Shown here piece by piece: positions 9,620 to 21,423 of a stretch of DNA of 64,000 bases. Each line of letters opens with the position of its first letter. Positions within the stretch are counted from its first letter, which is position 1. The notes below the pieces were generated by a model. The model ran no database searches. It was not told where the DNA came from and worked only from the letters and a program-made list of their open reading frames with translations. The DNA comes from Anaeramoeba flamelloides (Eukaryota; Metamonada; Anaeramoebidae). Position numbers and translations under genes: made by a program. The DNA lies in contig JANTQA010000042.1 of NCBI GenBank assembly GCA_027625915.1, positions 2,926,001 to 2,990,000 on the forward strand, given 5' to 3'.

Positions 9620-11777
9620 TATTCAAAAAAAAAAAAAAAAAAGAAAAGAAAATTTTAATTATGTTCTCCTATTAAAAATTTCCAAAATTTCAAAATCAAT
9701 TACCAACATTTTATATTTTATTTTAACGTATCAAAAATTAAAAAATTTCTCAAAAAACCTTTTTCTTTCATTATTTTTTTTTATAATTTTTCAATTGATA
9801 TTGAATTTTTAACAATAATAAAATTATATAAAAAAATTATTAAAGGCTTTTATAAACCATCTGAGTTTAATGATAATATTTAGATTTAAGAGAGTGGTAT
9901 TTTTTCTGTTATTTTATTATCACTTTTCAACAATAATTTCCATTATGAAGTAATTTGACAAGATCTATCAGTTATAAATTTAAAATATTATAAAAAAAAT
10001 AAAAAAAATAGATTGTTGAACATATATATTGAAATATTAAATGACTTTGAGGGATTTTTAATTACAATAAATTTTTTAAACATTTCACACTTTTAAGAGA
10101 AGCTAAAAAAAATTATAACAGATTGAGGAATTGTCTTATCTTTTGGGATTTAAATAAAAATTATAAAATAGAAAAATCGTATTTTAATAGGATCCAAGTT
10201 AAGTAAAAATAGTTAGAATATTTGGAATGTTAAAATAAAAGGATATTTTATTTTAAAGGAAATACTCTAGATTTAAATTTAAATGGGATTAGATGATACT
10301 CTTAACGTTGGTCCATTGATAATTTCCAGGTTTTCACATTAAAAATATTTATTAAAATCACCAATATACATTTCTGTTAAGAACAATATACTCCAATCTT
10401 GTTGTGGGTTGTGGGTTGTCAATCTCACGAAATGGGTTTATTCTTTTGGAAAAAAAAAAAAAAAAGAAAATTCTTTTGTATTTTAAATAAAAAAAAAAAA
10501 CTTATTGAGATGAGATTTAAAAAGTTCACGTTTAAATCAATTAGAAAAAATCTTATTAATAATCAAGTTATCTATTTCCCTTTTCAACGGGTTAATTTGT
10601 TTCTAGATATTTATCCCTAAAATTAATTTTCTCCAAAAAACTATCTTTTTTATTCTTTTGATATATATTAATATATTTCATAATAAGTAAATTTTTTAAA
10701 CTGGACCAATTCCAAAATTTATTATTTTGTTTCACTTTAAATTTGTTTTTTGTACAACAAAAAATGATTTTAATTTTTTTCTTCACGTTAAAATTATTTA
10801 AATTCTACTTTTTGTAAAAATAATTTGAAAATATGTTGAATTCTGAAATCTACAAAAATTAAAAAAATGTATCACATCTTTTCAAAAACAATAATTCATT
10901 TCTGAAAATATTGTTAAAACAATTTTGGAATTTTTGGTAATCATATTTTTTCTTTGTTTTTCAATTTCAAGAAGGATTAAAAAATTAGTTTAATTTTCTT
11001 GAAATTTTTACAACTATTTTTTTTAAAAAGTTTGTTCGTCAAAAAGTGAAATAATCTTCAAAATTAAAAACTAGAACTAAATAAGTGAGTAAATTGAATT
11101 ACAAAAGTACAAAATGCTCAAAACCAATTAAAATCAAGACTCTTCTGTAATTCGTCAAAATTTTTCACTTTTCATTTTTTTATTTTTTGCCTTTATTTTT
11201 CTTCTCTCAAATGTACAAACAGTAACCCAATTTATTGACTCAACAAAGGAACACAAACAACACTTTTTTCGTCAGTCTCCCAAATAACACCAAATAAAAA
11301 ATGAACAACTGGATCATCTCACAGGTATCGAGGATGGAAAAAATGTGATTGAATTTTATGTAAAACAAAAAACTATCCCTAAAAAGATCTCTTTGTTTTC
11401 GTTCCTTTTTAGAAAAAAAAAAGCCAAATGATCAGATTTTAATTCGTCATTTCAAAACTCTCTTTCTAAACAACGGTTTAAGAACTTTTGTTGATTCAAA
11501 CAACCACCAAAAAGCAAAAAGATAGTTAATAATTATTTTTATTTTTAGTCTTTTCTTCAAATTTTGCAAACCCTTCCACACTCTTACAATAAGAAACCCA
11601 AACGCGAAAAGTCTTGATCAATTCACTAATTCTCAACACCTCAAATTTCCAAAAAATGAGAAAAAACAGGTATAAAAGAAAATGAAGAGAAAACAAAAAC
11701 ATTTTTAATTCTTTACCTTTCATCCCAAGCTATTTTTTATTTTTTTTTTCAATTTTAACCTCCCAACACCAACCAAC
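9620..11777. other. intergenic region upstream of TFIIB
   Basis: A/T-rich DNA without an intact gene. Frames at 10399-10620 (+) and 10592-10786 (-) are K/N/F-rich. The minus-strand one (KFWNWSSLKNLLIMKYINIY) reads more like protein than chance sequence and might be an old LINE remnant, but I could not tie it to the LINE here. The last 250 bases before 11778 are C/A-richer and would hold the TFIIB promoter and 5' leader; no specific box is claimed. Confidence 0.4.
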
Positions 11778-12791
11778 ATGGCATTTTCAATGGAAGAACG
11801 TTTACAAAAAAAAGTTAATCGAATGTGGAGAAGTTCCCTTTACGAAGGATGGAGCTGCCACATTTGCAAATCACGCAATGTTGTTCAAGATCTAAGGAAG
11901 GGTGTAAGGGTGTGTGTTAATTGTGCGACTGTGATCCAAAATAGGATTGTTTATGAAGGGGCCGAATACCGACAATTTCAAACTGAGCACGGATCCACTG
12001 ATCGTGTTCGCGTAGGAATGTCAAATGAAACGGAATACTATAATGATCTTTCGACAACCTTTTCAGGGAAGTGTTCCATTCGCAATCAAAATGGGATCGA
12101 TTCTGCAATGCGAAGAACTGTTTCAAGAAGCACTCTTGCGCTCTCAAAAGGGTATTCTGAAATTCATCGGATTATCAAACAAATGCAATTACCAGATAAA
12201 TATTTAAAGCATGCAAAATATATGTATAAGCAACTTCGGCCCGAAAAGGATTTAAAAAAGAAGAACTTTAAGGCGGTTGCAACTGCCATTGTTAGCTATG
12301 TCTGCCGAATGTTTGGAAACGGGAGAAGCATTCGTGAAATGTGTAGCATTTCTTGTATCTCAAGAAAAGAAATCGGAAAAGTTTACAAAATAGTTTTGTC
12401 GCATCTGAACAACAAGCACAAGTCCCTCAACCAAAGCCAAACAAAGCGTGTAACTACGACCGCGTCTCAATTGATAGATCGCATTGGCCAACATTTAAAT
12501 TTGGATTTTAAGGAATCTCAGGTTTGTTCGCACGTGGCTCGAAGGGCAAAAGAGATCGCAATAAAGGGTTCTCGCCATCCAGACTCAATCGCCGCAGGTG
12601 TGGTCTATTTAGTCACGAAAATGTGTAAAGTTAAGACGAAAAAAAAAATCACAATCTCAATGATATCGGCCAATACAGGTGTTTCTCAAAGCACAATACG
12701 CATTGTTTATAATGAAATTTATCCAAAAAGATTCGAATTGTTTCCTGAGGGAACAACCTTCATAAATTCAGACCCAAAATCTAAAAAATGA
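11778..12791 (+). CDS. GTF2B: transcription initiation factor TFIIB, intronless
   Basis: The 337-residue protein is a TFIIB-type general transcription factor for RNA polymerase II, which bridges TBP-DNA and polymerase in the nucleus. Residues 27-49 form the zinc ribbon (C27, C30, C46, C49: CHIC...CVNC). AEYRQF and DRVRVG at about residues 60-78 correspond to the B-reader/linker motif that follows the ribbon in TFIIB, and favour TFIIB over BRF1. Two cyclin-like repeats cover about residues 125-210 and 225-315, the second with RHPDSIAAGVVYLV and ISANTGVSQSTIRIVYNEI. Length is typical (human 316). The start ATG lies in CAACATGG, a good context. No intron is needed. The stop TGA is followed six bases on by TAA. 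It is fairly diverged from animal and yeast sequences. Confidence 0.93.
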   Translation: MAFSMEERLQKKVNRMWRSSLYEGWSCHICKSRNVVQDLRKGVRVCVNCATVIQNRIVYEGAEYRQFQTEHGSTDRVRVGMSNETEYYNDLSTTFSGKCSIRNQNGIDSAMRRTVSRSTLALSKGYSEIHRIIKQMQLPDKYLKHAKYMYKQLRPEKDLKKKNFKAVATAIVSYVCRMFGNGRSIREMCSISCISRKEIGKVYKIVLSHLNNKHKSLNQSQTKRVTTTASQLIDRIGQHLNLDFKESQVCSHVARRAKEIAIKGSRHPDSIAAGVVYLVTKMCKVKTKKKITISMISANTGVSQSTIRIVYNEIYPKRFELFPEGTTFINSDPKSKK

Positions 12792-13743
12792 AAATAATTT
12801 CGTTTTGAAGAAAGTCTGATTTTAAATCTTATTGGCTCCATTCCAAATACTTTCCATTATTCAAGTTTTTTTTTTTTTATTTATTTGTTTTTGATTAAAA
12901 TTTACAGAAATTGCCTTGATTTGTATTTTTACTTTCTTTTAAAAATGTGTGACAAAACAATTTTCGAAAATATTTGTAAAACAACATACAAACTCACAAT
13001 AGAACTATTGCATGCTTGTTAAAAATGCTTTTGGTGCACATTTTTTAAACTACTTTATTTTGATCATGATGATTTTCCAATAATAATATATTTAGAATAA
13101 TCTTTTAATTCTTATTATTTTATTTTTTTATTTGTTTTGTTTTTTTATTTATTTTTTATGACAATTAAAATAATTAATTACCAAAAAACAATTGAAACTA
13201 AAATGAGATCTTAATTTTTTCAATTAATATTTTACTTTTTGTTATTTTCGGTACATTGCTTTATTAAGAGCTTTTAAAATATTGCTATTATAAAAAAAAG
13301 TTATACTAAAAGTTTTTAAAGGGGTGACTCAGATTACTTAAAGGGGTGAGTTAAATAATTAGTGTAACATTGTTTAATTTTTTTATATTAACTACTCTTT
13401 TTAAAGTAACAATATTGAAAAGAAATAATAAGTCAATTATTTTCAGTGCATATATTAAGTTAAAACTTTGAATTACATTTAAGAAACAAAACAATTTCTA
13501 ATTTAGGAAGATTGTTTACTGGGACCTATCTTTCACACAGATAGGGGAAAAATATTTAAATGTGTTATTATTGATATTCTGTACTATGAAAATTTTTTTA
13601 TGTTAAGTATCTAAAAAAATCTGATGTAAGAAGAAACCTAAAAAGAAACTTTTTTTCAAGTGGGATTAAACCTTTTTTCATTTTTTTTTTTGATTAGGAA
13701 AAATATTCAATCGATTATATTTTTATAGACAGTCTCTCCAAAT
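12792..13743. other. intergenic spacer 3' of TFIIB
   Basis: No gene seen. AAAGGGGTGA occurs twice about 25 bases apart near 13318-13348, and a small hairpin CCTATCT/AGATAGG lies near 13525-13545. Either could be the edge of a repeat that I cannot define. Confidence 0.35.
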
Positions 13744-14122
13744 CTACCATAAAATTTTAAATAAAACACAATTGAGTTTTCTATACTTATTTTCTATTTT
13801 CAAAAAATTCGCAAATAAGAGTTATTATTCTAAAAAAGATTTCAATAAATGAGCTATATTTTCAAATTTTTGAAGATCCCATGAAACTTAAAAATTATTG
13901 GTCCAAAACAACTTTTAAAAAATATCAATATTTACTTGTCTTTAAAAAATTTTACCTTTTTTGAAAAATATTTTAAACTGTTTCAAGAATCTTCAAAAAT
14001 TTGAAAATATAGCTCATTTATTGAAATCTTTTTTAGAATAATAACTCTTATTTGCGAATTTTTGAAAATGGAAAAATAAGAATAGAAAAATCAATTGTGT
14101 TTTATATAAAATTTTATAGTAG
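13744..14122. mobile_element. foldback element with ~144-nt arms
   Basis: The left arm 13744-13887 and right arm 13980-14122 are reverse complements over nearly their full length, including GCAAATAAGAGTTATTATTC and AATGAGCTATATTTTC. The loop is about 92 nt. Ends read CTACCATAAAATTTTA and its complement. There is no open frame. No sure target duplication is seen. Confidence 0.85.
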
Positions 14123-14970
14123 CCTTCAAACGGCTATAAATTTTTCCAACATTGTAATTATACAAAAATAATAATTTTAATAATGAATTATTCAAAATTT
14201 TAGTGTTTGTACATTATTTAATAACTTTTATTGAATAAGATTTTATTTTTAATTTAAATTTATATATAATAAAATGTTTCTCGAAGAAATTTTAATTTAA
14301 GATATATATATATATATATATACTCTTGAAAAAATAATCCAAACAAGAATAATACCGATTCATACTATTGGTAACAAATTATTAAATCATTCAGAATCAT
14401 TTTCTAAAATCATTTAAATTTTTTTTTAAATTATATTATGATTATATTTATATTTTAAATAGTGTACTTATCAGACATAAGATTGTTTTATTCTTGTTTA
14501 TACCTATGATTTTATAAAATTCCATTTTTCAATTTATTGTATTATTTCACTTTTTAAGTGTTTATTTGTCTTATTTTAAATATAGAAACTCAATAAACCA
14601 TCAAGTTCAGTAAAATTTCAAGAATCTTGATTTTTTTTCAAGTCAAAATACAAAAAAACTCACCACTAATGTTCCCATTTAAAAAATACTATATATTGTT
14701 AAAAGATATTCGATTTTTGATTTTCAATACTTTTTACCTTTTCAATATTTCCTTTCTTGGGTTGCTAAGATTCATTTAGTTCCTTCTTTTTCTTCAGTTC
14801 CCCATCATTTTGTTTTTTTAAGATCTTTGGCGGCTTAAGAGATAAAAAAAAGATAAATAATTAATACATGTTTGATTAGATAAAAAATTTGATTGGTTTG
14901 ATTAGAAGTGGGTGTAATTAACTGCTCTAAATCAAGGATATAATTAAATGTAAGCAAAATTTCAAAAATA
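14123..14970. other. spacer with TA microsatellite
   Basis: A/T-rich DNA with an alternating TA tract at about 14302-14322. No gene or other element is recognised. Confidence 0.5.
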
Positions 14971-15148
14971 GGGGCAGATTTTCATCATATAAAAAAATTT
15001 TTTAATTGAATTTTTTTTTTTGTAATAATAATGTATTTTACTAAAGTGTTTAGAAATAATAACAAATATACATTAATAAATTATAAATATAGTGTAATCA
15101 TTTTATTTTTTGAAACAAGCAAAAAATAAGAATAAAAAAGTTTACCCC
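14971..15148. mobile_element. MITE with GGGG/CCCC ends, copy 1
   Basis: Ends read GGGGCAGATTTT and ...AAGTTTACCCC, a short inverted match. The interior, including AATAATGTATTTTACTAAAG and TATAGTGTAATCATTTTAT, is shared in order with 41995-42187. Its length is 178 nt, with TA before the left end. The homology is clear; calling it a MITE rests on the short inverted ends. Confidence 0.7.
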
Positions 15149-16408
15149 TCATTTCGAAATAAGCCTTATATAGAACTGAGACCGTGCATACTTATATAAT
15201 TTTGTTCTTTTTGAATACCATAAATTTAAAAGAATATATTTCCAAATAAACTTGTAGAAATAAAAATCAAGAATGTAAAAAATATTTGGCCAAAATATAT
15301 TTTCAAAGATTTTCTTATTTATAATCTCAATTTGGATGAATCCAAACAAATAATATCATGAATTCCATACCCCAGTACTTTTTGATTATTATTTTCCAAA
15401 AAAATTTTTTTTTGCAACTTTGTTTTTAATATTCTTTTTACAATTTTTTTATCAAACCAAGCCAAAACAAAAAAAATATTCTTTCAAAGCTTTTAAGTAA
15501 GATAATTGAATTCTTGAAATCAAAAAAAAACAACTAAAAAAGTTCAACTCAAAGAAAAAAATATATATAGCGAAAAAAAAATTAATTTCATAATAACTAA
15601 TTATTATGGTTTTTACATATACCTTGAAAATGAATAATTTAAAAATCAAACAAATACATCCAATAAAAGTATTTTTATTAAAAGGGATTTAAAAATATAC
15701 ATATTTCCTGAATCAAAATCTCATTAAGATGATTTCAACAAAAATTGGAATTAAAATCAATTTTAGATAATTCTTTGGAATTAAGAATTGATTTTATTTG
15801 CAAAAATAATACAAATAAAACATTTTTTTCATGTCAGAATTTAATAATAAACCCAAGTAATAAAGATGTAATTGTCTCAAATATTCCAGATAAGATTAAT
15901 CAATAATTGATTTTTTTTTTTTTTTTTTTTTTTATCAATTTTTTCTTGAAATTAATTTATTTTTTGAATTGGTATTTAATAAATATATTATAATACGATA
16001 TATGATAATCTCATATTTATTAAAATAGTCGTTTATTTGGTTATTGAAATAATTTGAATAATTCGGTTTCTCAGAAAATGTGGGCACTCAAAATTTGAAA
16101 AATGTTGCCTGACCCCTTATAGAAATTCTTTAACACCATTTGTTTTGGACTAAAAAGTAATCCAATATTCCAAATTTGTTTCAAAATGTTCTAAAAATGA
16201 AGGGTTTGTATTAAAAAAGATATGATATGAATACTTGGTACCCTTAAAAAAATTTTACTGAAAATGAAAAAAATGTAATGAAACATCTCGCACGTTAATG
16301 TTCCAAATCAGAAATAGAAAATACAACAAATAAACTCTATCTTAGAACTAATTGTGATTGATTGTTTCAAATAAACATTTTTTCCATACATTTTTGCTTT
16401 TTTTTCTA
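15149..16408. other. intergenic region upstream of the RRM gene
   Basis: A/T-rich spacer with a poly-T run near 15911-15933. Short frames here are I/F/K-rich and unsupported. A promoter for the gene at 16409 must lie here, but no element can be named. Confidence 0.4.
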
Positions 16409-19400
16409 ATGTCCAATCAAGTAGATCCCAAAACTTATTGTACTGTGTTTGTAACAAGTATTGATGTTTCTGTTTCAGAAGAACAGCTCGTTCAATTTTT
16501 TAGTTCTTGTGGTACAATAGCTGCTTGTAAATTATGTGGAGATACAAATCACGCAAAACGTTTTGCTTTCCTTGAATTTACAACGCCTATTGAAGCACAA
16601 AAAGCACTCGGGCTTTCAGGATCAACTTTAGGATTTTATTCTCTTCAGTAAGAAAAATCTCTTTTTTTTTTTTATTGTTGTTTTTTTTTTTTTTTTTTTT
16701 TTTATTTTTTTTTTTTTTTTACAAGATGATCGATTATCGATCGCAAAACAAAGAATTTTTGAATAACAAACCCAAGCAAACTGAAGCATGTTATTTCATT
16801 CTGTATTCAAACTAATACTCCCTTGTAATTGATTACATGTATTAAATTATAAAAAGATATAAGCTTTCTCTCACAAACAAACCTTCATTTTAATTTGTTT
16901 GGATCAAGTTTAAAAAAACATTAATGGTTTTTAAATAGCCAGAGACAATACATAAATTCTTCATTTTGATACAACAAAAAAAAAATTCACTTTTAAAATG
17001 AAACAAACACATACAAAAGATTTTATAGTAGTGAAAAAAATCATGAAAAGAGTTTTTAATTGTGTAAATTAGACAAATTGTTGTGTAATTTCTTTTAATT
17101 AAAATCAAAACCTTTGTTTAAGAAACAAAACTTTAAAATTATAACTCACCCACTTATTAGAATGATGATTAATTAAATTACACTTGTTCAAAACTCCATT
17201 CAATCAATCAAAAAACAAGAATCAAAATTATCATTTTCCAAACTTTCATAAACGTCGTATAAAACTCGATTATATTTTTCAAAAAAAGGTAGATCTACTT
17301 TAGATATCAAACAATTACTTGGATATCCTATAGGCACCCTACTTTAATGAACTTTAGGTAGGTTTATTATTTAGGTTCATAAAAAATTTGGTTGTTTATA
17401 AAAAGGATTTGATTAAAAATATTAGCAATTACACAACAATTTTCTGAAAACTGATAAATTCTAATAAATCTCAATAAATTTTTACTTCAATTTCCCTTTT
17501 TATAAATCTTAGACTGTTTCTTATCAAACACTCCAGTACAAAGAATATTTTGAAGAGCAACTAATAATCGAGAGTTTCTTAACACTTGACTTCATAAAAT
17601 ACTTTATTCAAAAGCTTGAGCATAAAAATTTCAAAAAGGAAAATCAAGTAAAAATTTCCAAACTTAAATTGCAATTTATCAGTATGAATAATTAAAAATC
17701 TTGTCAAGGGGTTATTTTCACGCCCTGGTATTTTTTTCACTTCTATAAAGTGATAGTTTAAAAATCCAATTTAACTTTTTTATTCACCATTTTTTTTTTT
17801 TAATGAAAAGTTCTAATAAATATTCCTTAAAAAGAAAAATTTAAATGTCACACGAACAACCACCAACACACACGTTTTGATTTCATTTTATTCCAATTAG
17901 ATTCACAAAAAATAGAAAACGGTGATGCTGGTATTTTCAGAATAAATGGGAAAAACTTTTCACTTCACTTCTTTGTCCTTTTTTTCTCTCGACTAAATAG
18001 ATTTTTCCAAGAAATAGAATGTAATTTGTGATCTTTTTTTATTTTTTTGGCCCTTTTTTTATTTTATTATTTTCATATATTGAAGAATAAAGAATCCCAA
18101 ACGAAAGGAAAGAAATCTGAATTGAAAAAACTGAAAATTTCCTGAAATTCTACCACATTTACATTTCAAATAACTGTAAAAGAATTCACATAACAATTTA
18201 ATTTCTTGACCACCTCTAGTTGTCTTTTAATTATGGAGTTGGAAACCATATCTCTTTCGGGACTGGAGGGTGGGGGTATGTACCGATCTTTATGTTGCGA
18301 AAAAATTATGATCTTAAGACATTTTAAACTTCAAAAACTATATTCACTAACATAAAATCAAATTATTTTCTGATCGATCACTCATACTCTTTACGGTCAT
18401 TGTAACTTTTTCAAAAGTTCAAAAAAAGATAAAAAAAAACAAGGATAAAATTTCAATAATTCCATTTTAAAAATTTTCTAATATGTTCCAAATTGGAGGC
18501 ATTGTAGATATTTTAATCTTTGAGTTAATCCTGAGTGTTTGTCCAATAAGAGAACGTGACAAAATAAAAAAAATAAAAAATAAAACTTACTGATGAATTC
18601 AAACACTTGTGATAAACTTTTTATTCAATTTCCATTTTTGAAAATCTATCAAGTCAACTTTTCAAACAGTTCTTTAGACAGAATATTTGGAAGATCAACT
18701 AATTTTACAAAGTTAATAAATATTTAAAGCAATAAAATACCTTATTCAAATCTAAAGGAAAAACATTTGTAAAATGCCAAGTGAAGTAAAAATTTTCAGA
18801 CACCTATTTGAATTTATCAGTATTGAAAATTATTGAAAAAATTTGAAATTAGGTGTAAAGGTGGGGGTTGGAGTTCGACTCTATCGAAAGCCATTTTCAA
18901 TTGAAGATCGATTGATGAAATTTTTCAAAGAATTTTTTATTAAGCAAAATTTTTCTTTCAAAATCAACTGAACATCCAAGGAAAATCTTTGAAGCTCCGG
19001 TTTTTTTACAAAGCTTACAATTATGTTCTTCAATTCTCCTTCTAGTATGACCTTTTTCTTTTCATTTAATATCACAAAATTATTACTAAAGAATATTCAC
19101 TTATGGTCAGAATTTTTTTAGAAAATCAACTTGACAAATGATCCCGAGACGATGTGGTGTGTATTATACTTGGATAATGCCTTTTTCTTCGTTACAGCAT
19201 TTCTGAAAAAAAAAAAAGAAATAAAAAACTTTTGTTCGTATTAATAATCTGATCTAATCGTTTTTCATTCGACAATTTTGTTTAACAACTTTAAAAATAA
19301 ACAATTTTTTTCTTTAAAAAGAAGACATAAAAACTCAAAATTTGATAACATTTTTTATGAATTTACATTATTTTTGATCCAAAAAAATAAAAAACGATGG

Positions 19401-20487
19401 GTAATCGTGTACTTATTAATCATATTTTTTAATACCATTTTGGATACTATATAGAACCTTTTTAAAATGAATTTTTTTAATTTTTTAAAAATGGACGTTT
19501 TTTACTGTTTTAAAAATTGCTTTTTAAAAAAGAAAATCTTTTGTTGTTGAAAAAGCAAACTTGAAAAAAATTAATAATAAACACAAAAAAACAATAAAAC
19601 ATATAAAATAATAAACCAAAATTTAATATTAATTTCAAAAAAAATTTGTACTCGCCACCTCTTAAGGAAGGCGATGTTAGGACACAATTAAAAAAGTTGC
19701 ATGAGTTAACGGGTACTGGGCTTAGTGTTAATTTGAATTATGTTTTCCCATCCCAAAAGAGATATAAAATGTTATTTTTTTTTTTTTTTTGCGTCTTCAA
19801 AGAATTTTCACAAATAATTTGTGAATAGGTTCATAAAATTCACAAAATTAAAAACTACAAAAAGAGGTTAATTTTGTTTTAAAATGTATTTTTACATTTA
19901 TTCAATATGAATACCCTTTGAGTAATCAAATTTAGTTGACAAAACATCATAAAAAAAAAAGAGAAAATTTATTTAAAAATTGCCATTAATTTTTATTTTA
20001 TTCTATTACGTTATGAGATCTTTTTCTCAAAAAAAATATTCCTTTATTAAATCTTAATTTAAATATTTTTTTTTTTATATCTTTTTTTTATTTTAATAGA
20101 GTACAACCCTCAACAAATGCTATCAAAAATCCATCATATATTAATCCTAATTTCCAAAACCAGTCTAATGAAGAACAAAGTGGAACTTTACCACAAACTA
20201 TTTATATTAAAAACATTGATTCGAGAGTTACAGAATTTCAACTCCAAGGTTTTTTTGAAAAAACGTGTGGAAATACCAATAAAATAGTTTTTTGTGGAGA
20301 TCCTCGACAACCCACAAGGTTTGGTTTTATTGAATTTTCAAATATTGAAGCAGCAAACAACGCTTTAATGCTAAATGGCACAATTATTGGAGAGAAAAAA
20401 TTAACTATTGTTAAATCTACACAACCAATTAAAGATAGAAGTCAATTAAACTCGAAAAAAGACAGGCGCACTTTTAATAATCAATGA
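16409..20487 (+). CDS. CID-type protein with two RRM domains, 3.45-kb intron
   Basis: This is an RNA-binding protein with two RRMs, most like plant CID8-CID13 (PABC-interacting proteins), presumably acting on mRNA in cytoplasm. Exon 1 is 16409-16647 and exon 2 is 20100-20487, joined across GTAAGA...AATAG, giving 208 residues. RRM1 has YCTVFVTSID, CKLCGDTNHAKRFAFLEF and LSGSTLGFYS; the joined reading GFYSLQVQPST...NPSYINPNFQ matches the CID linker. RRM2 has QTIYIKNID and VFCGDPRQPTRFGFIEF. I chose ATG 16409 because the frame upstream lacks an earlier ATG. Unlike plant CIDs there is no room for an N-terminal PAM2 motif. The intron holds two copies of one MITE. The TGA at 20485 is followed in the same frame by a long Q/N tract (see 20488). 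Confidence 0.9.
17451..17682. mobile_element. MITE with CTGATAAATT ends, copy 1 (intronic)
   Basis: Ends CTGATAAATT and AATTTATCAG form an imperfect inverted repeat of about 50 bases that also pairs ATTTTTACTT blocks. It aligns end to end with 18590-18820. TA lies after the right end; the left flank reads AA, probably a decayed TA. It sits in the RRM-gene intron. Confidence 0.78.
18590..18820. mobile_element. MITE with CTGATAAATT ends, copy 2 (intronic)
   Basis: Second copy, in the same orientation and 231 nt against 232 nt. TA is found directly outside both ends (18588-18589 and 18821-18822), as for Tc1/mariner-type insertion. The two copies are diverged, so they are probably independent insertions rather than a recent tandem duplication of intron DNA. 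Confidence 0.8.
19646..19768 (+). pseudogene. exon-like island inside the RRM-gene intron
   Basis: About 40 codons read as ordinary protein (SPPLKEGDVRTQLKKLHELT, then NLNYVFPSQKRYKM), with clearly higher G+C than the intron around it. There is no AG acceptor just upstream, and inclusion would interrupt the RRM1-RRM2 linker. It is either a relic of another gene or a nested exon. I do not recognise the protein. Confidence 0.3.
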
Positions 20488-20500
20488 TTGAAATCTTTAG
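20441..20500 (+). promoter_or_regulatory. possible 60-nt stop-containing intron
   Basis: GTCAAT at 20441 and CTTTAG ending at 20500 bound exactly 60 bases that contain the in-frame TGA (20485-20487). Removal keeps phase (A from 20440 joins AT at 20501-20502 to give AAT) and would fuse the two-RRM protein to the Q/N tract, giving about 500 residues. The donor is weaker than the GTAAx donors elsewhere in this window. This is a hypothesis. Confidence 0.35.
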
Positions 20501-20658
20501 ATAATTCCAATAATTTGATCGGACAACAAAAGGAAATGATTCAACAACAGCAAAATGAATTAGATCAATTTAGACACTTACAGGAAAATCAGAAACAAGA
20601 ACTCAAATTATTAAAGCAAAATAAAACATTTCAATATGGAACAAACCACCTACAGCAA

Positions 20659-20723
<65 letters not shown>

Positions 20724-21423
20724 TCAGTCTCAACAATTTCAGCAACAGCAAAACAATCAATTTCAACAACAGCAACTATTACAACAACAGCAGCAGCAAA
20801 ACAAACAACAACAGTTTCAACAACAACAGCCAAATAACATTAATAATCAACCCCAACAATTACATCAAAATAATCAACAATTCCAACTTCAACAACAACA
20901 ACAAAATCAAAATAATAATCAACAGCCCCAACAACAAAATCAAAATAATCAACTTCAACAACAGCAGCAGCAACAGTTCCAATTATTACAACAACAACAG
21001 TTAAAGCAATTACAACAACAGCAACAACAACAACAACTGCGACAAAACAAACAACAACAGTTTCAACAACAACAACAACCAAATCAGAATAATCAACCTA
21101 ACCAACTACATCAAAATAATCAACAACAATTATTACAACAGCAACAATTCCAACTTCAACAACAACAAAATCAGAATAATAATCAACCACTGCAGCAATT
21201 ATATAATACCCAGCAACGCCAACAGCAATTATTACAACAAAGGCAGCAGCAGCAGCAGCAACAACAACAATTACAACAACAAAATTATATGGTAGGTAAT
21301 CAAATAAAACAAAATTTAAATCGAAACGAAAGAAAAAGAGAAAATATATATACTGGAAATAATGATTTTTTTGAAATGAAACAACGAAATATTAATAAAT
21401 CATCAAATAATGAATTTATTTAA
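20488..21423 (+). CDS. Q/N-rich tract in frame after the RRM protein's stop
   Basis: 311 codons stay open directly after TGA 20485-20487, in the same frame as the second RRM. The tract begins with a glutamine-rich helix-like segment (QQKEMIQQQQNELDQFRHLQ), then about 20 AAT-encoded asparagines, long CAA/CAG glutamine runs, and a short basic end (NRNERKRENIYTGNNDFFEM) before TAA. It has no ATG at its beginning. Such tracts behave as prion-like or phase-separating regions in many RNA-binding proteins. It may be the C-terminus of the upstream gene reached by splicing out the stop or by readthrough, or a tail lost by a nonsense change. Long open frames could arise by chance in CAA/AAT repeats, but the non-repeat ends are also open. 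Confidence 0.6.

Noticed and set aside
18868-18895. tRNA-like T-loop (GGAGTTCGACTC)
   Set aside because: No acceptor stem, D arm or anticodon arm could be folded around it.
18881-19075. 64-residue minus-strand frame in the RRM-gene intron
   Set aside because: It starts right after a MITE copy, has no recognisable motif and no composition shift that would support coding.
20485-20487. TGA reassigned to an amino acid in this nucleus
   Set aside because: Other long frames in the window contain no internal TGA and use TGG for Trp, and TFIIB ends in TGA. One in-frame TGA does not support reassignment.
20603-21082. Poly-I, poly-Y and poly-V frames over the Q/N tract
   Set aside because: They are shadow frames of AAT and CAA repeats.
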